Below are positions 19,616 through 30,357 of a stretch of 64,000 nt of DNA, in pieces. The stretch spans positions 62,001 through 126,000 of the forward strand of contig NZ_LYRP01000003.1 in the NCBI RefSeq assembly GCF_001655675.1, in the 5' to 3' direction. Origin of the DNA: Mangrovibacter phragmitis (GTDB lineage Bacteria > Pseudomonadota > Gammaproteobacteria > Enterobacterales > Enterobacteriaceae). Under the pieces are notes generated by a model. The model saw only the letters and a list, made by a program, of their open reading frames with translations, was not told the origin of the DNA and made no database searches. A program made the position numbers and the translations under genes. Position 1 is the stretch's first letter, and each line of letters starts with the position of its first letter.

Positions 19616-22600
19616 TCAGGGCACCACATGCAACAGGCCCATCGTATTTCCTGTACTGCGCCACTGCGGCACATACATAGATTCAACCTGAGGCACTGGT
19701 ACCTGGTAAACACCTGGTGTCACCGCACGGGCAAGGTAGACCAGTGTTGAATGTTGCCCTTCACTAAGGGCCATTGCCGCAACAAAACGGTCATCACGGA
19801 ACTCAATATGCTGAATATCTTCCTGTTGCATCTGGTTAATCAGGTTTTGCACCTGTGAACCATTCTCACTGAGCGAGGCCGAACTGCTTGCCAGGTTTTG
19901 GTTTTCCAGCTCCAGCCCGGCGGGGAGTAAATCAACCACCAGTGCATCAGGAACACGTTTATCCGCCCAGACATCAAGCCATACCAGCACTAATTCACCA
20001 CTGTGCAAATTACTGAGTGAGCGGGTGTTGCCCTGCGTATCCAGGTAATGGCGCTCAATGTGTACCACATTACTGTAAGGTGCAGGTGATTGTTCAGGGT
20101 AACCAGTGCTGTCCATACGCACCCACAGTGGCGCGGTTCCCGTGTTAGTAAGATTCAGAGCAGATTGCTGGGCCGCCGACAGCACAGAAACCTGGTCAGT
20201 TTTGCCTGACAGGGTATCACCGTTCTGGTTTTGTACCTTCCAGCCTGCTCCTTGCTGTGCGGTATTATGGGCTGCCAGGAACAGCGCATTATTTTCCTGA
20301 GTTGACAACCAGGATTCGCTCCATGCCGCCTGAGAAAGAGCTGACAGTAAGGCAGGCTGCTGGTTTTGCATCAGGTTATTTTCTTCCAGCAGGCTTAATA
20401 CCAGTGCTTCATCACGCACCGGGCTACCGTAATCACCTAACCAGGCATGCGTCTTACGGGGCATAGCTATACCACTTAACAGTGCCTGCTCACCACGCTC
20501 TGTATCCCCCATGCGTTTGAGCGCAATGCCCAACTGCACCAGTGACAAACCAGATGGCGCTGCAGCACGTTTATCCCACAGAGTCCGCAGAGCACCCAAC
20601 GGTGCTTTCTGCTGGCGGGACAACACCAGAGCCGCATAGCTTTGTACCACGAAACGGCTGGCTGCCAGGTTATCACTGTAGCGCACACTAATCATGCCAG
20701 GGTCTTGCAGGTAACGTAATAACCGGTTATTGGCTTTCTCCAGAGCGGCAACTGGCACACTGTAACCTTGCTCACTGGCGCGAATCAGGAAATCAGTGGC
20801 GTAAGCGGTAAGCCAGTATTCTTCCGCACTGTCTTTGCTCCACAGACCAAAGCCGCCATTTTCTAGTTGCATTTCAATCAGATGAGCGATACCGCTTTCT
20901 ACTGCCTCCCGACGTTTTTCATCACTTGACGTTTTGATGCCCAGTGACTGTAACTGCGCCCGGTTGGTATACAGCGACGGGAACAATCCACTGGTGGTTT
21001 GTTCAAGGCAGCCATAAGGCCAGGCATACAGTTCGCTGATATAACGGGCCAGATTCAGCGGCGGCTTTCCACTTATCAATAATTTACCTTCCAGTGTTGA
21101 TGCCGATAATCCGTCCAGCCAGCCTGCAGGCAAGCGCCACTGTTCACCCGGCATCAACTGGGTTCCGGCACTGATAGTTTGTGCAGGAAAAGCAGGACGC
21201 ACACCAATTTTCCACTGTTTGCTCAGCGGATTGAACGTTTCGCCGGGCAGAGAAATACCGCTAATCGTCACATCCAGCACACCATCGCCATAGCCCTGTC
21301 CGGCCTGAACCGGAACAGACAACGCGGTACGTTGCTGTGGTGCCAGCGCCACACTTTGTGTGTTCCCGGCATCCAGGCTGAGCAACCCACTGGCTGCAAA
21401 ATTGATATTTAAATGCTGGGGCTTGTCGGTCAGGTTGGTGAGATCCAGCATCAGGCGGGAGTGATCGCCTCCGGCCAGAAAGCGCGGAGTACTGAGCTCA
21501 GCCACCAGCGGTGCGGCAACAACGACTTTACTTTCGCTACTGCCAAAGCGGTCAGCGGACCACACCTGCGCCATCAGACGCAGTTCACCATTAAAATCTC
21601 CGATGGGTAAAGTGACCGTACCTTCCCCTTGTGCATTCAGCGCCACCGGTTGGGCCTGCATGGCAATAATGTTGACGTGATTCACTGGCGGCTTACCACC
21701 ACGTTTCAGGTCGTCACCGTCACCACCGAACTTCAGTGCCGCCATGCGGCCCTGGCCTTCAATCACATTGCCGTAGATATCATAAATATCGGCGCCATAC
21801 CGTTTACGGCCCAGGAAGGCCTGCCACGGGTCTGGCGTAACATAGTCAGTGATATTCAGCACACCACTGTCTACAGCGGAGAGCAAAACGTAGATTTTAT
21901 CCGGCAAAGCACCGTTGGCAGATTTGGCCTGTACCTTCACAGTAAGCGGCTGGTTGGGGCGCATTTTAACCGGTGCCTGCAACGCCACATCCAGGCGACG
22001 GCTTTGGTCACCCAGTGGCAAATGAAGCAGGCCAACTGCACGTTTTGGGGTAAGTGCCTGTGTTTTGTCGCCAGGACGGACGACCAGAGCACTGAGATAG
22101 AGGTCGTGGCGATGCCAGGTTTTGTCTACCGGAATACTCAGATCCATGCCATCGGCGGGAACATCAATGGCCTGCCACCATAGTGGGCCATCACTGGACT
22201 CCACCATAATATATCCCTTCCCGGCTTGTGGCGCTGCCAGATGCAACTGAATAGTGTCGCCAGGTTGATAAGAGGGTTTATCGATTTTCATCGTCACGCG
22301 GTCCGGGCGCTGGGCACCGGTGCCGTCACTGTTATCCTGCCAACTGTAACCGGCCCAGAAACGAACACTACTGAGGTTCCCCTCCGGGTCTTTCACTTCA
22401 AGACGGTAAGATCCCCAGCTTACCGGGAAGCTCACTTTGCCGGTTTCACCAGCAGCAAGGTTCAGGGTTTGCTCCCCTTCCACCAGGTCTTTCTGATCGT
22501 AGCGCGATGTCCAGCCATCGTCTTCGGACCAGTTCCAGTAATAATCCCGGCGCTCGCGAATAAGGCGCACTGCCAGCCCATTCACTGCCACACGCGTGCC

Positions 22601-24556
22601 ATCAGGGCGGGCATAAACAATATCGAACCCGGCCTGACTGTTCTCATCAACTACCGCCTGGCTGGATTCAGTGCCAGTGCGGTAATCGTAAGTGCTTTTT
22701 TTAGCGAACTGCGGGCGAATACCCGGTAACACATCTGCCGGCCAGACAGCCTGTTCACGCTGGCGCGTAACCGGGCGGCCACCTGATTCCAGCAGGCTTG
22801 CCTGGAAAATCACTTTTACTGGCGAAGTGGTATCACTCCACTGGCTGGTTTCAGAAATATCTACCCGGCCAGTGTTATCCAGTGTGGTCTGGACTTCATC
22901 AAGGCTGCGGCTGAGGTTTGCTTCACTAATGTTGCCAAATTCAAAACCGGGCAACGCAGGAACGGCATCCCGTAATGGGCGCAAGAAGAGTTTCCCTTGC
23001 AGGGTGTTACCCGAAGCCGGAGCACCATACAAATAGCGCCCCTGAACACGGAATACCGCATCAGCTCCCGGAGCCAGAGGCTGTGGCTGGACATCCACAC
23101 GCAACGCCATGCGTTCAGGCATAAAATCTTCAACCTGAAAATCCCAGCTTCGTGCCTGGTTATCGCCCACATTGGCGCGCAGATGCCACTGGCCGGTTAA
23201 TGCATTTTTATCCAGAGTGACACGGTACTGGTACAGGCCGTTTTGCGGCTGCAAAACAGTGGTGCGCGCTACCTGCCCGTCAGGACGCACGATGTCCAGT
23301 TTTATGGGCTGGTCTGCCACAGGTTTACCATCACTGTCACGCAGTAATCCATTGATGACAACGGTCTCTCCTGGGCGGTAAAGGTCCCGCGGGCCAAACA
23401 TGAAAAACTGTTTGCTGTAACCCGGTTTGCCACCAATATTGAACTCGGCAAGATCCAGCGCTGGCTGGCTCAAATCGAGCATTGTGGTTTGCCCGTCATG
23501 TTTTGCCAGTAACAGTGCAGCACCGTCCGGGGTTTTCAGGCTGGCGTGGCCCTGACTGTCCGTAGTGGCATTCGCCAGTACCTGGCCTTTTTCATTGAGC
23601 AACTGAATATCAACGGACTGTTGCCCGCTGCCGTTTTCCAGGCTTTGCGTGAAAATGTCCATTTGCTGGTGATAATGGTGCAGTGACAGCCCGATATCAC
23701 TCAGGGTAAATAATGTTGCCGGATTACTATAGTTGTAATGCCCCGCCGGGTTCATAACTGCAAGATAAACACCGGGCTGCTGTAACGGAGTGATATCCCC
23801 AAGCGGCAGCAACAGTTTTTCCCGGGTATTGGCTGCCGGGTTGAGTTCAAACCGCCCGGTATACACCAGGTCTGCCATTTTCAGCAGCGTGTCTGATTCC
23901 CAGTTACTCAGGCTGTTACGGTATTCCCACTGGCTGATAAATGCCGCCAGAGACTCCGGTTTTACTCGGTAGAAATTAACGTCAACCTGACTGATATTTA
24001 ACGCCATTACTGGCAGGCCTTTTACCACTTTTGTCGGGAGCAGTGAGCCACGGCTGGCAAAACCCACAACCGGTTCAATATCACGCGTGGTTAGTGAAGA
24101 TTGCCAGCGTTTCCCAAAAGCCTGTCCATTAATATCTTTCAGACCAGGGTCGAGAGTAATGGTTAATTCACGGCGTGGCTCAAGGTGACGCAGGCGTAGT
24201 TCAGTTAAGTTATCTGATAACTCCCAGGCACCGTCCACTTTCCCTTTTTCTTTATCCACTACATGTGCAAACCGGGAAAAATCCTGGTCAGGGTCGAGGG
24301 GAACGGAAAATGTCAGAGCCAGAGTGCTGGCTCCGTCGAGCTGAATTTCAGAGGAATCCTGGAGTGTAAACGGCTTTCCGGCACTCGCTTTCGCCAATTT
24401 TTCCCGTTGCGCAGCATCCGCTTTTTGTTCCTGAGGGGCAGAAACGTGTGACTGCGGCACTGAACCTGACGCAGGCGTTGTATTATCATCGCAACCACTT
24501 AGTGCGCTGAGGGCACAGAATAAGGCGGCCACACAAGCATAGCGGACATATTTCAT
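19616..24556 (-). CDS. yfhM: Bacterial alpha-2-macroglobulin lipoprotein YfhM
   Basis: A 1646-residue lipoprotein (E. coli 1653). The signal ends at LSALSGC with cysteine 22 acylated. MG-type beta domains are followed by the thioester motif GCLEQ (segment YGCLEQTTSG), about residues 1170-1180, which can trap attacking proteases. An alpha-helical thioester domain and a C-terminal domain complete it. The start is ATG 24554-24556, directly before the signal peptide; the 39-residue longer frame is not credible. It overlaps functionally with PbpC, the next gene on the same strand, and is divergent from sseA. Confidence 0.96.
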   Translation of the reverse strand: MKYVRYACVAALFCALSALSGCDDNTTPASGSVPQSHVSAPQEQKADAAQREKLAKASAGKPFTLQDSSEIQLDGASTLALTFSVPLDPDQDFSRFAHVVDKEKGKVDGAWELSDNLTELRLRHLEPRRELTITLDPGLKDINGQAFGKRWQSSLTTRDIEPVVGFASRGSLLPTKVVKGLPVMALNISQVDVNFYRVKPESLAAFISQWEYRNSLSNWESDTLLKMADLVYTGRFELNPAANTREKLLLPLGDITPLQQPGVYLAVMNPAGHYNYSNPATLFTLSDIGLSLHHYHQQMDIFTQSLENGSGQQSVDIQLLNEKGQVLANATTDSQGHASLKTPDGAALLLAKHDGQTTMLDLSQPALDLAEFNIGGKPGYSKQFFMFGPRDLYRPGETVVINGLLRDSDGKPVADQPIKLDIVRPDGQVARTTVLQPQNGLYQYRVTLDKNALTGQWHLRANVGDNQARSWDFQVEDFMPERMALRVDVQPQPLAPGADAVFRVQGRYLYGAPASGNTLQGKLFLRPLRDAVPALPGFEFGNISEANLSRSLDEVQTTLDNTGRVDISETSQWSDTTSPVKVIFQASLLESGGRPVTRQREQAVWPADVLPGIRPQFAKKSTYDYRTGTESSQAVVDENSQAGFDIVYARPDGTRVAVNGLAVRLIRERRDYYWNWSEDDGWTSRYDQKDLVEGEQTLNLAAGETGKVSFPVSWGSYRLEVKDPEGNLSSVRFWAGYSWQDNSDGTGAQRPDRVTMKIDKPSYQPGDTIQLHLAAPQAGKGYIMVESSDGPLWWQAIDVPADGMDLSIPVDKTWHRHDLYLSALVVRPGDKTQALTPKRAVGLLHLPLGDQSRRLDVALQAPVKMRPNQPLTVKVQAKSANGALPDKIYVLLSAVDSGVLNITDYVTPDPWQAFLGRKRYGADIYDIYGNVIEGQGRMAALKFGGDGDDLKRGGKPPVNHVNIIAMQAQPVALNAQGEGTVTLPIGDFNGELRLMAQVWSADRFGSSESKVVVAAPLVAELSTPRFLAGGDHSRLMLDLTNLTDKPQHLNINFAASGLLSLDAGNTQSVALAPQQRTALSVPVQAGQGYGDGVLDVTISGISLPGETFNPLSKQWKIGVRPAFPAQTISAGTQLMPGEQWRLPAGWLDGLSASTLEGKLLISGKPPLNLARYISELYAWPYGCLEQTTSGLFPSLYTNRAQLQSLGIKTSSDEKRREAVESGIAHLIEMQLENGGFGLWSKDSAEEYWLTAYATDFLIRASEQGYSVPVAALEKANNRLLRYLQDPGMISVRYSDNLAASRFVVQSYAALVLSRQQKAPLGALRTLWDKRAAAPSGLSLVQLGIALKRMGDTERGEQALLSGIAMPRKTHAWLGDYGSPVRDEALVLSLLEENNLMQNQQPALLSALSQAAWSESWLSTQENNALFLAAHNTAQQGAGWKVQNQNGDTLSGKTDQVSVLSAAQQSALNLTNTGTAPLWVRMDSTGYPEQSPAPYSNVVHIERHYLDTQGNTRSLSNLHSGELVLVWLDVWADKRVPDALVVDLLPAGLELENQNLASSSASLSENGSQVQNLINQMQQEDIQHIEFRDDRFVAAMALSEGQHSTLVYLARAVTPGVYQVPVPQVESMYVPQWRSTGNTMGLLHVVP

Positions 24557-24736
24557 GAGGATATCCCTGGCCGAAAAAGGCCGGTAAAAAAGATAAACCA
24601 GTATTATGCTAAAGATTCGCTTTTTGCCATATCCCTGGATTCGGTATGTTAGCCCGGTCAATGTCATGCGCATGTTGGTTGTAATTACGCACGTAAACGC
24701 CGAGAATTAACCGATAAATGATTAAAGGAGGCCAAC

Positions 24737-25576
24737 ATGAGTACTGTTTTTTTTGTCACCCCTGAGTGGCTTCTTGAGCACCTGGACGACCCGGAAGTCC
24801 AGGTCATTGATGCCCGCATGGCAGCCGTGGGCAATGAAAAGTGCGATATACAGCAAGAGTATCTGGCAGGCCATCTCCCCAACGCGCCTTTTTTTGATAT
24901 TGAGGCATTATCTGACCACAACAGCCCGTTGCCTCACACTATGCCACGCCCGGAAACCTTTGCGGTTGCGATGCGTGAACTGGGTATTCATCAGGATAAA
25001 CACCTGGTCATTTATGATGATGGCAGCCTGTTCTCTGCACCGCGGGCCTGGTGGATGTTGCGGGCATTTGGCGTGGAAACTGTTTCGATTCTGTCCGGTG
25101 GTCTGGCCGCATGGCGCAAACAAAATTTGCCACTGGAAACGGGCGTAGCGTCTCTTCCAGAAAGCGATTTTGATGTCCATTTCGACCCGGAGGTCATGAA
25201 AAACGTCACGGATGTGTTGCTGGCAAGCCACGAAGGCACCGCCCAAATTGTTGATGCCCGGGCAGCTGCGCGTTTCAACGCAGAAGTTGATGAACCCCGT
25301 GCAGGTTTACGCCGCGGGCATATACCGGGCTCGTTAAATGTGCCCTGGGGGACTCTGGTTGAGGATGGCAAATTAAAAGCGCCGGAAGAGTTAGCCGCAA
25401 TATTCACTCGCGCAGGTGTGGATTTTGGCAAGCCGATTATTGCCAGTTGTGGCTCTGGCGTCACTGCCGCGGTGATTGTGCTGGCACTGACTTCACTGGA
25501 TGTGAATGGTGTATCACTGTATGACGGTTCATGGAGTGAATGGGGCAGCCGAACAGATTTACCGGTTGAACCCTGA
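24737..25576 (+). CDS. sseA: 3-mercaptopyruvate sulfurtransferase
   Basis: A 279-residue protein (E. coli 281) of two rhodanese domains (about 1-150 and 165-279). The active-site cysteine lies in the loop CGSGVTA, which is diagnostic of mercaptopyruvate rather than thiosulphate sulfurtransferases. The start is ATG 24737 with an excellent AAAGGAGG ribosome site. Upstream it is divergent from yfhM, and it converges with sseB. Confidence 0.97.
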   Translation: MSTVFFVTPEWLLEHLDDPEVQVIDARMAAVGNEKCDIQQEYLAGHLPNAPFFDIEALSDHNSPLPHTMPRPETFAVAMRELGIHQDKHLVIYDDGSLFSAPRAWWMLRAFGVETVSILSGGLAAWRKQNLPLETGVASLPESDFDVHFDPEVMKNVTDVLLASHEGTAQIVDARAAARFNAEVDEPRAGLRRGHIPGSLNVPWGTLVEDGKLKAPEELAAIFTRAGVDFGKPIIASCGSGVTAAVIVLALTSLDVNGVSLYDGSWSEWGSRTDLPVEP

Positions 25577-25588
25577 GTTAACAGATTC

Positions 25589-25627
25589 CCCCGGCGGTTT
25601 GTACCGGAAACCCTGCCGGGGTGATTT
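25589..25627 (+). terminator. Probable sseA terminator
   Basis: Stem CCCCGGC (25589-25595) / GCCGGGG (25615-25621), then TGATTTTG. The loop is long (19 nt) and the U-run short, so termination may be partial. It sits between the convergent sseA and sseB. Confidence 0.5.
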
Positions 25628-25638
25628 TGCGCAGTGAT

Positions 25639-26433
25639 TTACAGAATACGCTGTGTCTTCAAATCACGCAGGAAACTGCCCCAACGCCGCTCATAAAAAG
25701 GCGTCAGGTGGGCCAGCATAAAGTGGCTGATTCCCGCTTCGCCTTCAGCGACCAGGCAAATGTCTACCGGCTCATCGCCCGTAAGCGTATCGGCAGCCAC
25801 ATCCCCGGCTTCATAGATGATAGGTTCAATATCCCCTTCTGCTTCAATACCAATCAGGTAATTACCCGCCTCTTCAGGTGACTCTTTCAGCGTGCACAGA
25901 AACGCGCGTTTAACCTGGTTATGGTTTTTAAATAACGTAGTCAGCGATTCAACTAACTGTGCCGGTGGGTTTTCCACAGCAGAAAGTTGCAACTGGCTGC
26001 CACCTTCCAGCACCGTGTGCTCTGCCAGTGGTGAGCCTTGCTCACTTAACAAGTGGCGGATTTCGCCGGGCAGGAACTCTTTCCCGGTTGGTAAACGAGC
26101 ATTCAAAAACAGGGTTTCTCCCAGGGTCATCTCAAACAGCACTCTGGCAGGCATAACAATGAAAGCCTGCTCGTGAGCCACTACCTGTTCGAGCGCCTGT
26201 ACAGAAGTAAAAAACGGAATCACGGATGTGCCGTCTTCTTTTTCCCAGTGCTGCAGATCGACTACAGAATCTGCCGTAATCACGGCTTCATCAGGCGAAG
26301 AGCCCGGCACCCAAACGCTGGCATCAAGTAATTCACGGAAAAATGCCGGACGCCATGCTGGTTCGGTCGCAGCCTGTTCCAGCAATGTTTCCAGTTGATT
26401 TTGAGAAGTAGGTTGAGATTGGTTATCGGCCAT
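25639..26433 (-). CDS. sseB: SseB family protein (serine-sensitivity enhancing)
   Basis: A 264-residue protein matching E. coli SseB (258) along its length. Conserved segments are LLEQAATEPAWRPAFF, LQHWEKEDGTSVIPFFTS and the C-terminal PFYERRWGSFLRDLK. In E. coli, altered sseB dosage changes serine sensitivity; the biochemical role is unknown. Start choice: ATG 26431-26433 (MADNQSQ) is taken because the residues before LLEQAA are already longer than in E. coli. ATG 26443-26445 is possible; neither has a strong ribosome site. Despite its name it is not the Salmonella SPI-2 translocon protein. It follows pepB across a probable terminator. Confidence 0.9.
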   Translation of the reverse strand: MADNQSQPTSQNQLETLLEQAATEPAWRPAFFRELLDASVWVPGSSPDEAVITADSVVDLQHWEKEDGTSVIPFFTSVQALEQVVAHEQAFIVMPARVLFEMTLGETLFLNARLPTGKEFLPGEIRHLLSEQGSPLAEHTVLEGGSQLQLSAVENPPAQLVESLTTLFKNHNQVKRAFLCTLKESPEEAGNYLIGIEAEGDIEPIIYEAGDVAADTLTGDEPVDICLVAEGEAGISHFMLAHLTPFYERRWGSFLRDLKTQRIL

Positions 26434-26453
26434 CGTGCTTTTCATCAAGTACA

Positions 26454-26490
26454 GGGAAGAAAGGAGCCAGGGATAATACCCTCAGGCTCC
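26454..26490 (-). terminator. Probable pepB terminator
   Basis: Stem GGAGCC..AGGG / CCCT..GGCTCC (26463-26472 with 26479-26490, two-base bulge). On the minus strand it is followed by the U-rich stretch TTTCTT. It lies between pepB and sseB. Confidence 0.55.
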
Positions 26491-26506
26491 GGATTACACA
26501 GGCAGC

Positions 26507-27796
26507 TCAGTCGTTGGTCAGCAGATTAGCCAGTGTGCGCACACCAATCCCGGTCGCACCAGCAGACCACAGATCAACGGCAGACTTACGGTATGTCGCC
26601 GAGCAGTCGATATGCAACCACCCCTGTTGGTAGTTTTCGACAAAATGCGACAGGAAGCCCGCAGCCGTGCTGGCACCCGCTGGGGAAACGGCTCCGGCAG
26701 TGTTATTCAGCTCGGCAAAGTTGGATGGCAACTGATGGCGGTGGATCTCCGCAAGCGGCAAACGCCAGAAAGCTTCATTTTCCGCAGTTGCACTGGTCAT
26801 CAGTTTACTGACCAGTGCATCGTCAAAGCTCAGCAGTGCATGGTAGTCGTTACCCAACGCAGTTTTCGCCGCACCGGTTAATGTCGCGCAATCAATAATC
26901 AGCTCTGGCTTTAATGCGCTGGCATCAATCAGGCCATCGGCCAGCACCAGACGGCCTTCGGCGTCAGTATTCATCACTTCAACCGTTTTACCGTTGCGGT
27001 AGCGAATGATGTCACCCAGTTTAAACGCGTTACCACTCACCATATTGTCTGCGCAACATAACAGCAGTTTGACGCGTTTTTGCAGGCCACGAGTAATTGC
27101 GAAAGCGAGTGAGCCCGCCACCAGCGCGGCACCACCCATGTCAGACTTCATGGAATCCATAAAGCTGCTTTGTTTCAGGCTGTAGCCACCAGAATCAAAG
27201 GTGATGCCTTTACCCACCAGGCAGGCATATACCGGAGCGTCTGCATTTCCTGTCGGGTTAAAATCAAGAGTCAGTAACACAGGTGAACGCGAAGAACCAC
27301 GGCCAACTGTGTGGATACCGGCATAGTTCTGTTCACGTAAATCTTCACCTTTAGTAATACGGTAGCTCACCTGGTCACCCGCCACATCCACTAATAAATC
27401 AATAGCACGGGTTGCCAGTTGTTCCGGGCTCAGGTCTTCTGCCGGCAGGTTAATGGTGTCACGCACCCAGTCAATAATCTTGAGGCGATTATTAAGCTCC
27501 TGCTGCTCTGCTTCAGGAAGCACCGGCCATGCAACATTGTGCACACCTTTTGGCGCACGGTAGCCCATCCAGAACGCCCAGCTTTTTTCAACATCCCAAC
27601 CTTCGCCAGCCAGAGCGACCTGTTTAAATCCAAGGCCATCAATTTTGCGACCAGCGCGTTGGATCAACGCATTATCATTGTTGCCGGTTAAATGCAGGGT
27701 GATTCCTTCATTATTGATGCTGTACAGTGCTTTTTCGCCCCAGCGCGCATCGGCGGGTGTGCCGGACAGCGTGATGTTCATCACTTCAGTTGTCAT
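26507..27796 (-). CDS. pepB: Peptidase B (M17 leucyl aminopeptidase family)
   Basis: A 429-residue metallo-aminopeptidase (E. coli 427). The M17 signature [12 protein letters not shown] is present, with metal-binding segments [13 protein letters not shown] and SDMGGAA. It trims N-terminal residues from peptides and is a broad cytosolic aminopeptidase in enterics. The start is ATG 27794-27796 ([12 protein letters not shown]), matching the family. It lies downstream of the isc-hsc-fdx-iscX cluster, separated by a small terminator, as in E. coli. Confidence 0.96.
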   Translation of the reverse strand: MTTEVMNITLSGTPADARWGEKALYSINNEGITLHLTGNNDNALIQRAGRKIDGLGFKQVALAGEGWDVEKSWAFWMGYRAPKGVHNVAWPVLPEAEQQELNNRLKIIDWVRDTINLPAEDLSPEQLATRAIDLLVDVAGDQVSYRITKGEDLREQNYAGIHTVGRGSSRSPVLLTLDFNPTGNADAPVYACLVGKGITFDSGGYSLKQSSFMDSMKSDMGGAALVAGSLAFAITRGLQKRVKLLLCCADNMVSGNAFKLGDIIRYRNGKTVEVMNTDAEGRLVLADGLIDASALKPELIIDCATLTGAAKTALGNDYHALLSFDDALVSKLMTSATAENEAFWRLPLAEIHRHQLPSNFAELNNTAGAVSPAGASTAAGFLSHFVENYQQGWLHIDCSATYRKSAVDLWSAGATGIGVRTLANLLTND

Positions 27797-27856
27797 TGTT
27801 GGTATCCTTAACACTTTGTGTAACGATTCACACAAAAAATTGGCCGCAAACAGACG

Positions 27857-27884
27857 CAAAAACGGGCCGCTAGCTGCAGCCCGT
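27857..27884 (-). terminator. Small terminator after iscX
   Basis: Stem ACGGGC (27862-27867) / GCCCGT (27879-27884), followed on the minus strand by UUUUU. It is short, so some read-through into pepB is likely. Confidence 0.55.
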
Positions 27885-27892
27885 ACCTGGTA

Positions 27893-28093
27893 TCAATCCG
27901 CTTCATCCAGCCAAACCAGCAGAATGGCTTCAAGAATTTTTTCATTGGATGCACTGGGATCATCGTCGAATTCATCCAGTTCGCAAATCCACTGATGCAT
28001 ATCGGTAAAGCGTACCGTCTTCGGGTCAACATCCGGGCGGCTGTCGTACAGTGCTTCACCAATTTCACGGCTATCGGTCCATTTTAACCCCAT
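27893..28093 (-). CDS. iscX: IscX (YfhJ), modulator of iron-sulphur assembly
   Basis: A 66-residue acidic protein identical in plan to E. coli Isc[18 protein letters not shown], then the acidic ELDEFDDDP stretch. It binds IscS and iron and tunes cluster-assembly rate in competition with CyaY. It is the last gene of the isc cluster, 12 bases after fdx. Confidence 0.97.
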   Translation of the reverse strand: MGLKWTDSREIGEALYDSRPDVDPKTVRFTDMHQWICELDEFDDDPSASNEKILEAILLVWLDEAD

Positions 28094-28105
28094 GTCGTTC
28101 TCCTG

Positions 28106-28441
28106 TTAGTGTTCACGAGCATGGTTAATGGTATAGCGCGGGATCTCAACCACCAGGTCTTCATCCGTTACTTTCGCCTGGCAACCCAGGCGGCTTTCTG
28201 GTTCCAGACCCCAGGCCTTATCCAGCATATCGTCTTCATCTTCACTGCTTTCTTGCAGGGAATCAAAACCTTCGCGCACAATGCAGTGGCATGTAGTGCA
28301 GGCGCAGGATTTCTCACAGGCATGTTCGATTTCGATGCCGTTGCGCAAGGCAACGTCAAGAATCGTCTCACCCGTCTGTGCTTCCAGAACTGCACCATCC
28401 GGGCAAAGATCCTGATGAGGCAGAAAAACAATCTTAGGCAT
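28106..28441 (-). CDS. fdx: [2Fe-2S] ferredoxin Fdx
   Basis: A 111-residue adrenodoxin-type ferredoxin (E. coli 111). The cluster cysteines are in CEKSCACTTCHC (C-x5-C-x2-C pattern) and later LGCQAKV. It supplies electrons to Fe-S assembly on IscU. It is almost contiguous with hscA (one base apart). Confidence 0.98.
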   Translation of the reverse strand: MPKIVFLPHQDLCPDGAVLEAQTGETILDVALRNGIEIEHACEKSCACTTCHCIVREGFDSLQESSEDEDDMLDKAWGLEPESRLGCQAKVTDEDLVVEIPRYTINHAREH

Positions 28442-28442
28442 A

Positions 28443-30293
28443 TTAAACCTCGTCGACGGAATGGCCTTTCAACGCCCGACGAATGGAGGCATCCATCCGG
28501 CGCGCAGCGAATTCCTGGGTTTGCTTATCAACATTTTTTATCGCATTTTCAATGGCGTCAGGGGAATTTCCCTGAGCGGCATCCTGCAGTTGTGCTGCTG
28601 CAGCATCTATCGCCTGGCGCTCTTCTTCATCCAGCAAGGCACCATCTGCATCAAGAGCTCCGGCCAGGCTTTCCAGAACACGGGCAGCTTCAACCTTTTG
28701 TTCTGCCAGCATGCGGGCGCTGACATCCTGCTCAGCAAAGCTGATGGAATCCTGGATCATGGACGCAATTTCACCATCAGACAGGCCGTAAGAAGGCTTG
28801 ACCTGAATCGACGCTTCTACTCCGGTCGATTTTTCCATTGCGGTTACACTCAGCAGGCCGTCAGCGTCTACCTGGAAAGTGACGCGAATATGCGCACCAC
28901 CAGCCGGCATTGCCGGGATACCCCGCAAGGTGAAACGAGCCAGTGAACGGCAATCACTTACCAGCTCACGTTCCCCCTGCAAGACATGAATCGCCATTGC
29001 TGTCTGGCCGTCTTTAAAGGTGGTGAACTCCTGGGCGCGGGCCACAGGGATTGTGGTGTTACGCGGAATGACTTTTTCCACCAGGCCGCCCATCGTTTCC
29101 AGACCCAGCGACAAGGGGATGACATCCAGCAACAGCATTTCGCTGTCAGGTTTGTTACCCACCAGAATATCTGCCTGAATCGCTGCGCCAACTGCCACAA
29201 CTTTATCCGGGTCGATTGAAGTCAGCGGGGTTCGGCCAAAAAACTCACCTACCCGTTCACGCACCAGTGGTACACGAGTGGAGCCCCCCACCATCACGAC
29301 TTCCAGCACTTCACTGGCATCGATACCGGCATCTTTCAACGTGCGGCGGCATGAGAGTAAAGTCCGTTTAACCAGTGCGCTAATCAGTTCGTTAAATTGT
29401 GAACGCGTAACTGTGCCCTGCCAGTCGCCAATACGCACATCAGTTTGTTGCGCGTCGCTCAGGGCTATTTTAGTGGCAATCGCCGTATCCAGCACCTGGC
29501 GTTGCAGGCGGCTATCCAGCGGAGTATTCAGACCAGCCTGCTCACAGAGCCAGTCTGCCAGCAAATGGTCGAAGTCATCACCACCCAGCGCGGAATCCCC
29601 ACCGGTTGCCAGCACCTCAAACACGCCGCGATTCAGGCGCAGAACAGAAATATCAAAAGTACCACCGCCCAGGTCATATACGGCAATTACACCTTCCTGG
29701 CCGGAATCCAGACCATACGCAATCGCCGCAGCTGTAGGTTCATTCAGCAGACGCAGTACATGCAAACCCGCAAGGCGGGCTGCGTCTTTGGTTGCCTGAC
29801 GCTGAGCGTCATCAAAATAAGCCGGTACAGTAATAACCACACCATCCAGCTCGCCATTAAGCGTTTCAACCGCCCGTGCCGCCAGTGCTTTGAGAATATC
29901 AGCAGAAACCCGTACCGGGTTCAGTGCGCCTGCCGGAGTAACGATTAGCGGCAGGCTATTTTCACTGGACTGGAATTGATAAGGTAAATGCGGGTAGCGA
30001 GTCTGAATATCACTCAATGAACGGCCCATAAGGCGTTTTACTGAGCTGATGGTATTGGCAGGGTCTTGTGCGGCATTTGCACGCGCTTCCCAGCCAACCA
30101 AATGTTGTGTGGCGCTATAGTGCACCACTGATGGCAGCAAATGACGCCCTTCATGGTCAGCCAGGGTTTCGGTTTGCCCACTACGGACCGTCGCCACCAG
30201 CGAGTTTGTGGTCCCCAGGTCAATCCCCGCAGCCAGCTTACGCTGATGCGGCGCAGCACTCATGCCGGGCTCACTGATTTGTAATAAGGCCAT
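28443..30293 (-). CDS. hscA: Hsp70-type chaperone HscA
   Basis: A 616-residue Hsp70 specialised for Fe-S transfer. The N-terminal ATPase opens with [19 protein letters not shown], and the phosphate loops [13 protein letters not shown] and [12 protein letters not shown] follow. The substrate-binding domain begins about residue 390. It binds the LPPVK loop of IscU (present in the iscU product) and, with HscB, drives cluster release. The start is ATG 30291-30293. It lies 64 bases after hscB. Confidence 0.98.
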   Translation of the reverse strand: MALLQISEPGMSAAPHQRKLAAGIDLGTTNSLVATVRSGQTETLADHEGRHLLPSVVHYSATQHLVGWEARANAAQDPANTISSVKRLMGRSLSDIQTRYPHLPYQFQSSENSLPLIVTPAGALNPVRVSADILKALAARAVETLNGELDGVVITVPAYFDDAQRQATKDAARLAGLHVLRLLNEPTAAAIAYGLDSGQEGVIAVYDLGGGTFDISVLRLNRGVFEVLATGGDSALGGDDFDHLLADWLCEQAGLNTPLDSRLQRQVLDTAIATKIALSDAQQTDVRIGDWQGTVTRSQFNELISALVKRTLLSCRRTLKDAGIDASEVLEVVMVGGSTRVPLVRERVGEFFGRTPLTSIDPDKVVAVGAAIQADILVGNKPDSEMLLLDVIPLSLGLETMGGLVEKVIPRNTTIPVARAQEFTTFKDGQTAMAIHVLQGERELVSDCRSLARFTLRGIPAMPAGGAHIRVTFQVDADGLLSVTAMEKSTGVEASIQVKPSYGLSDGEIASMIQDSISFAEQDVSARMLAEQKVEAARVLESLAGALDADGALLDEEERQAIDAAAAQLQDAAQGNSPDAIENAIKNVDKQTQEFAARRMDASIRRALKGHSVDEV

Positions 30294-30357
30294 GTTAAGC
30301 TTCCAAATTCATCACCAGGGTTACCAGGTGGTTGATGGTTGCCGGAAAACACCAGCA

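Noticed and set aside
25639..26433. Type III secretion translocon protein SseB
   Set aside because: The name coincides, but the sequence matches the E. coli housekeeping SseB, and neighbours are sseA and pepB.
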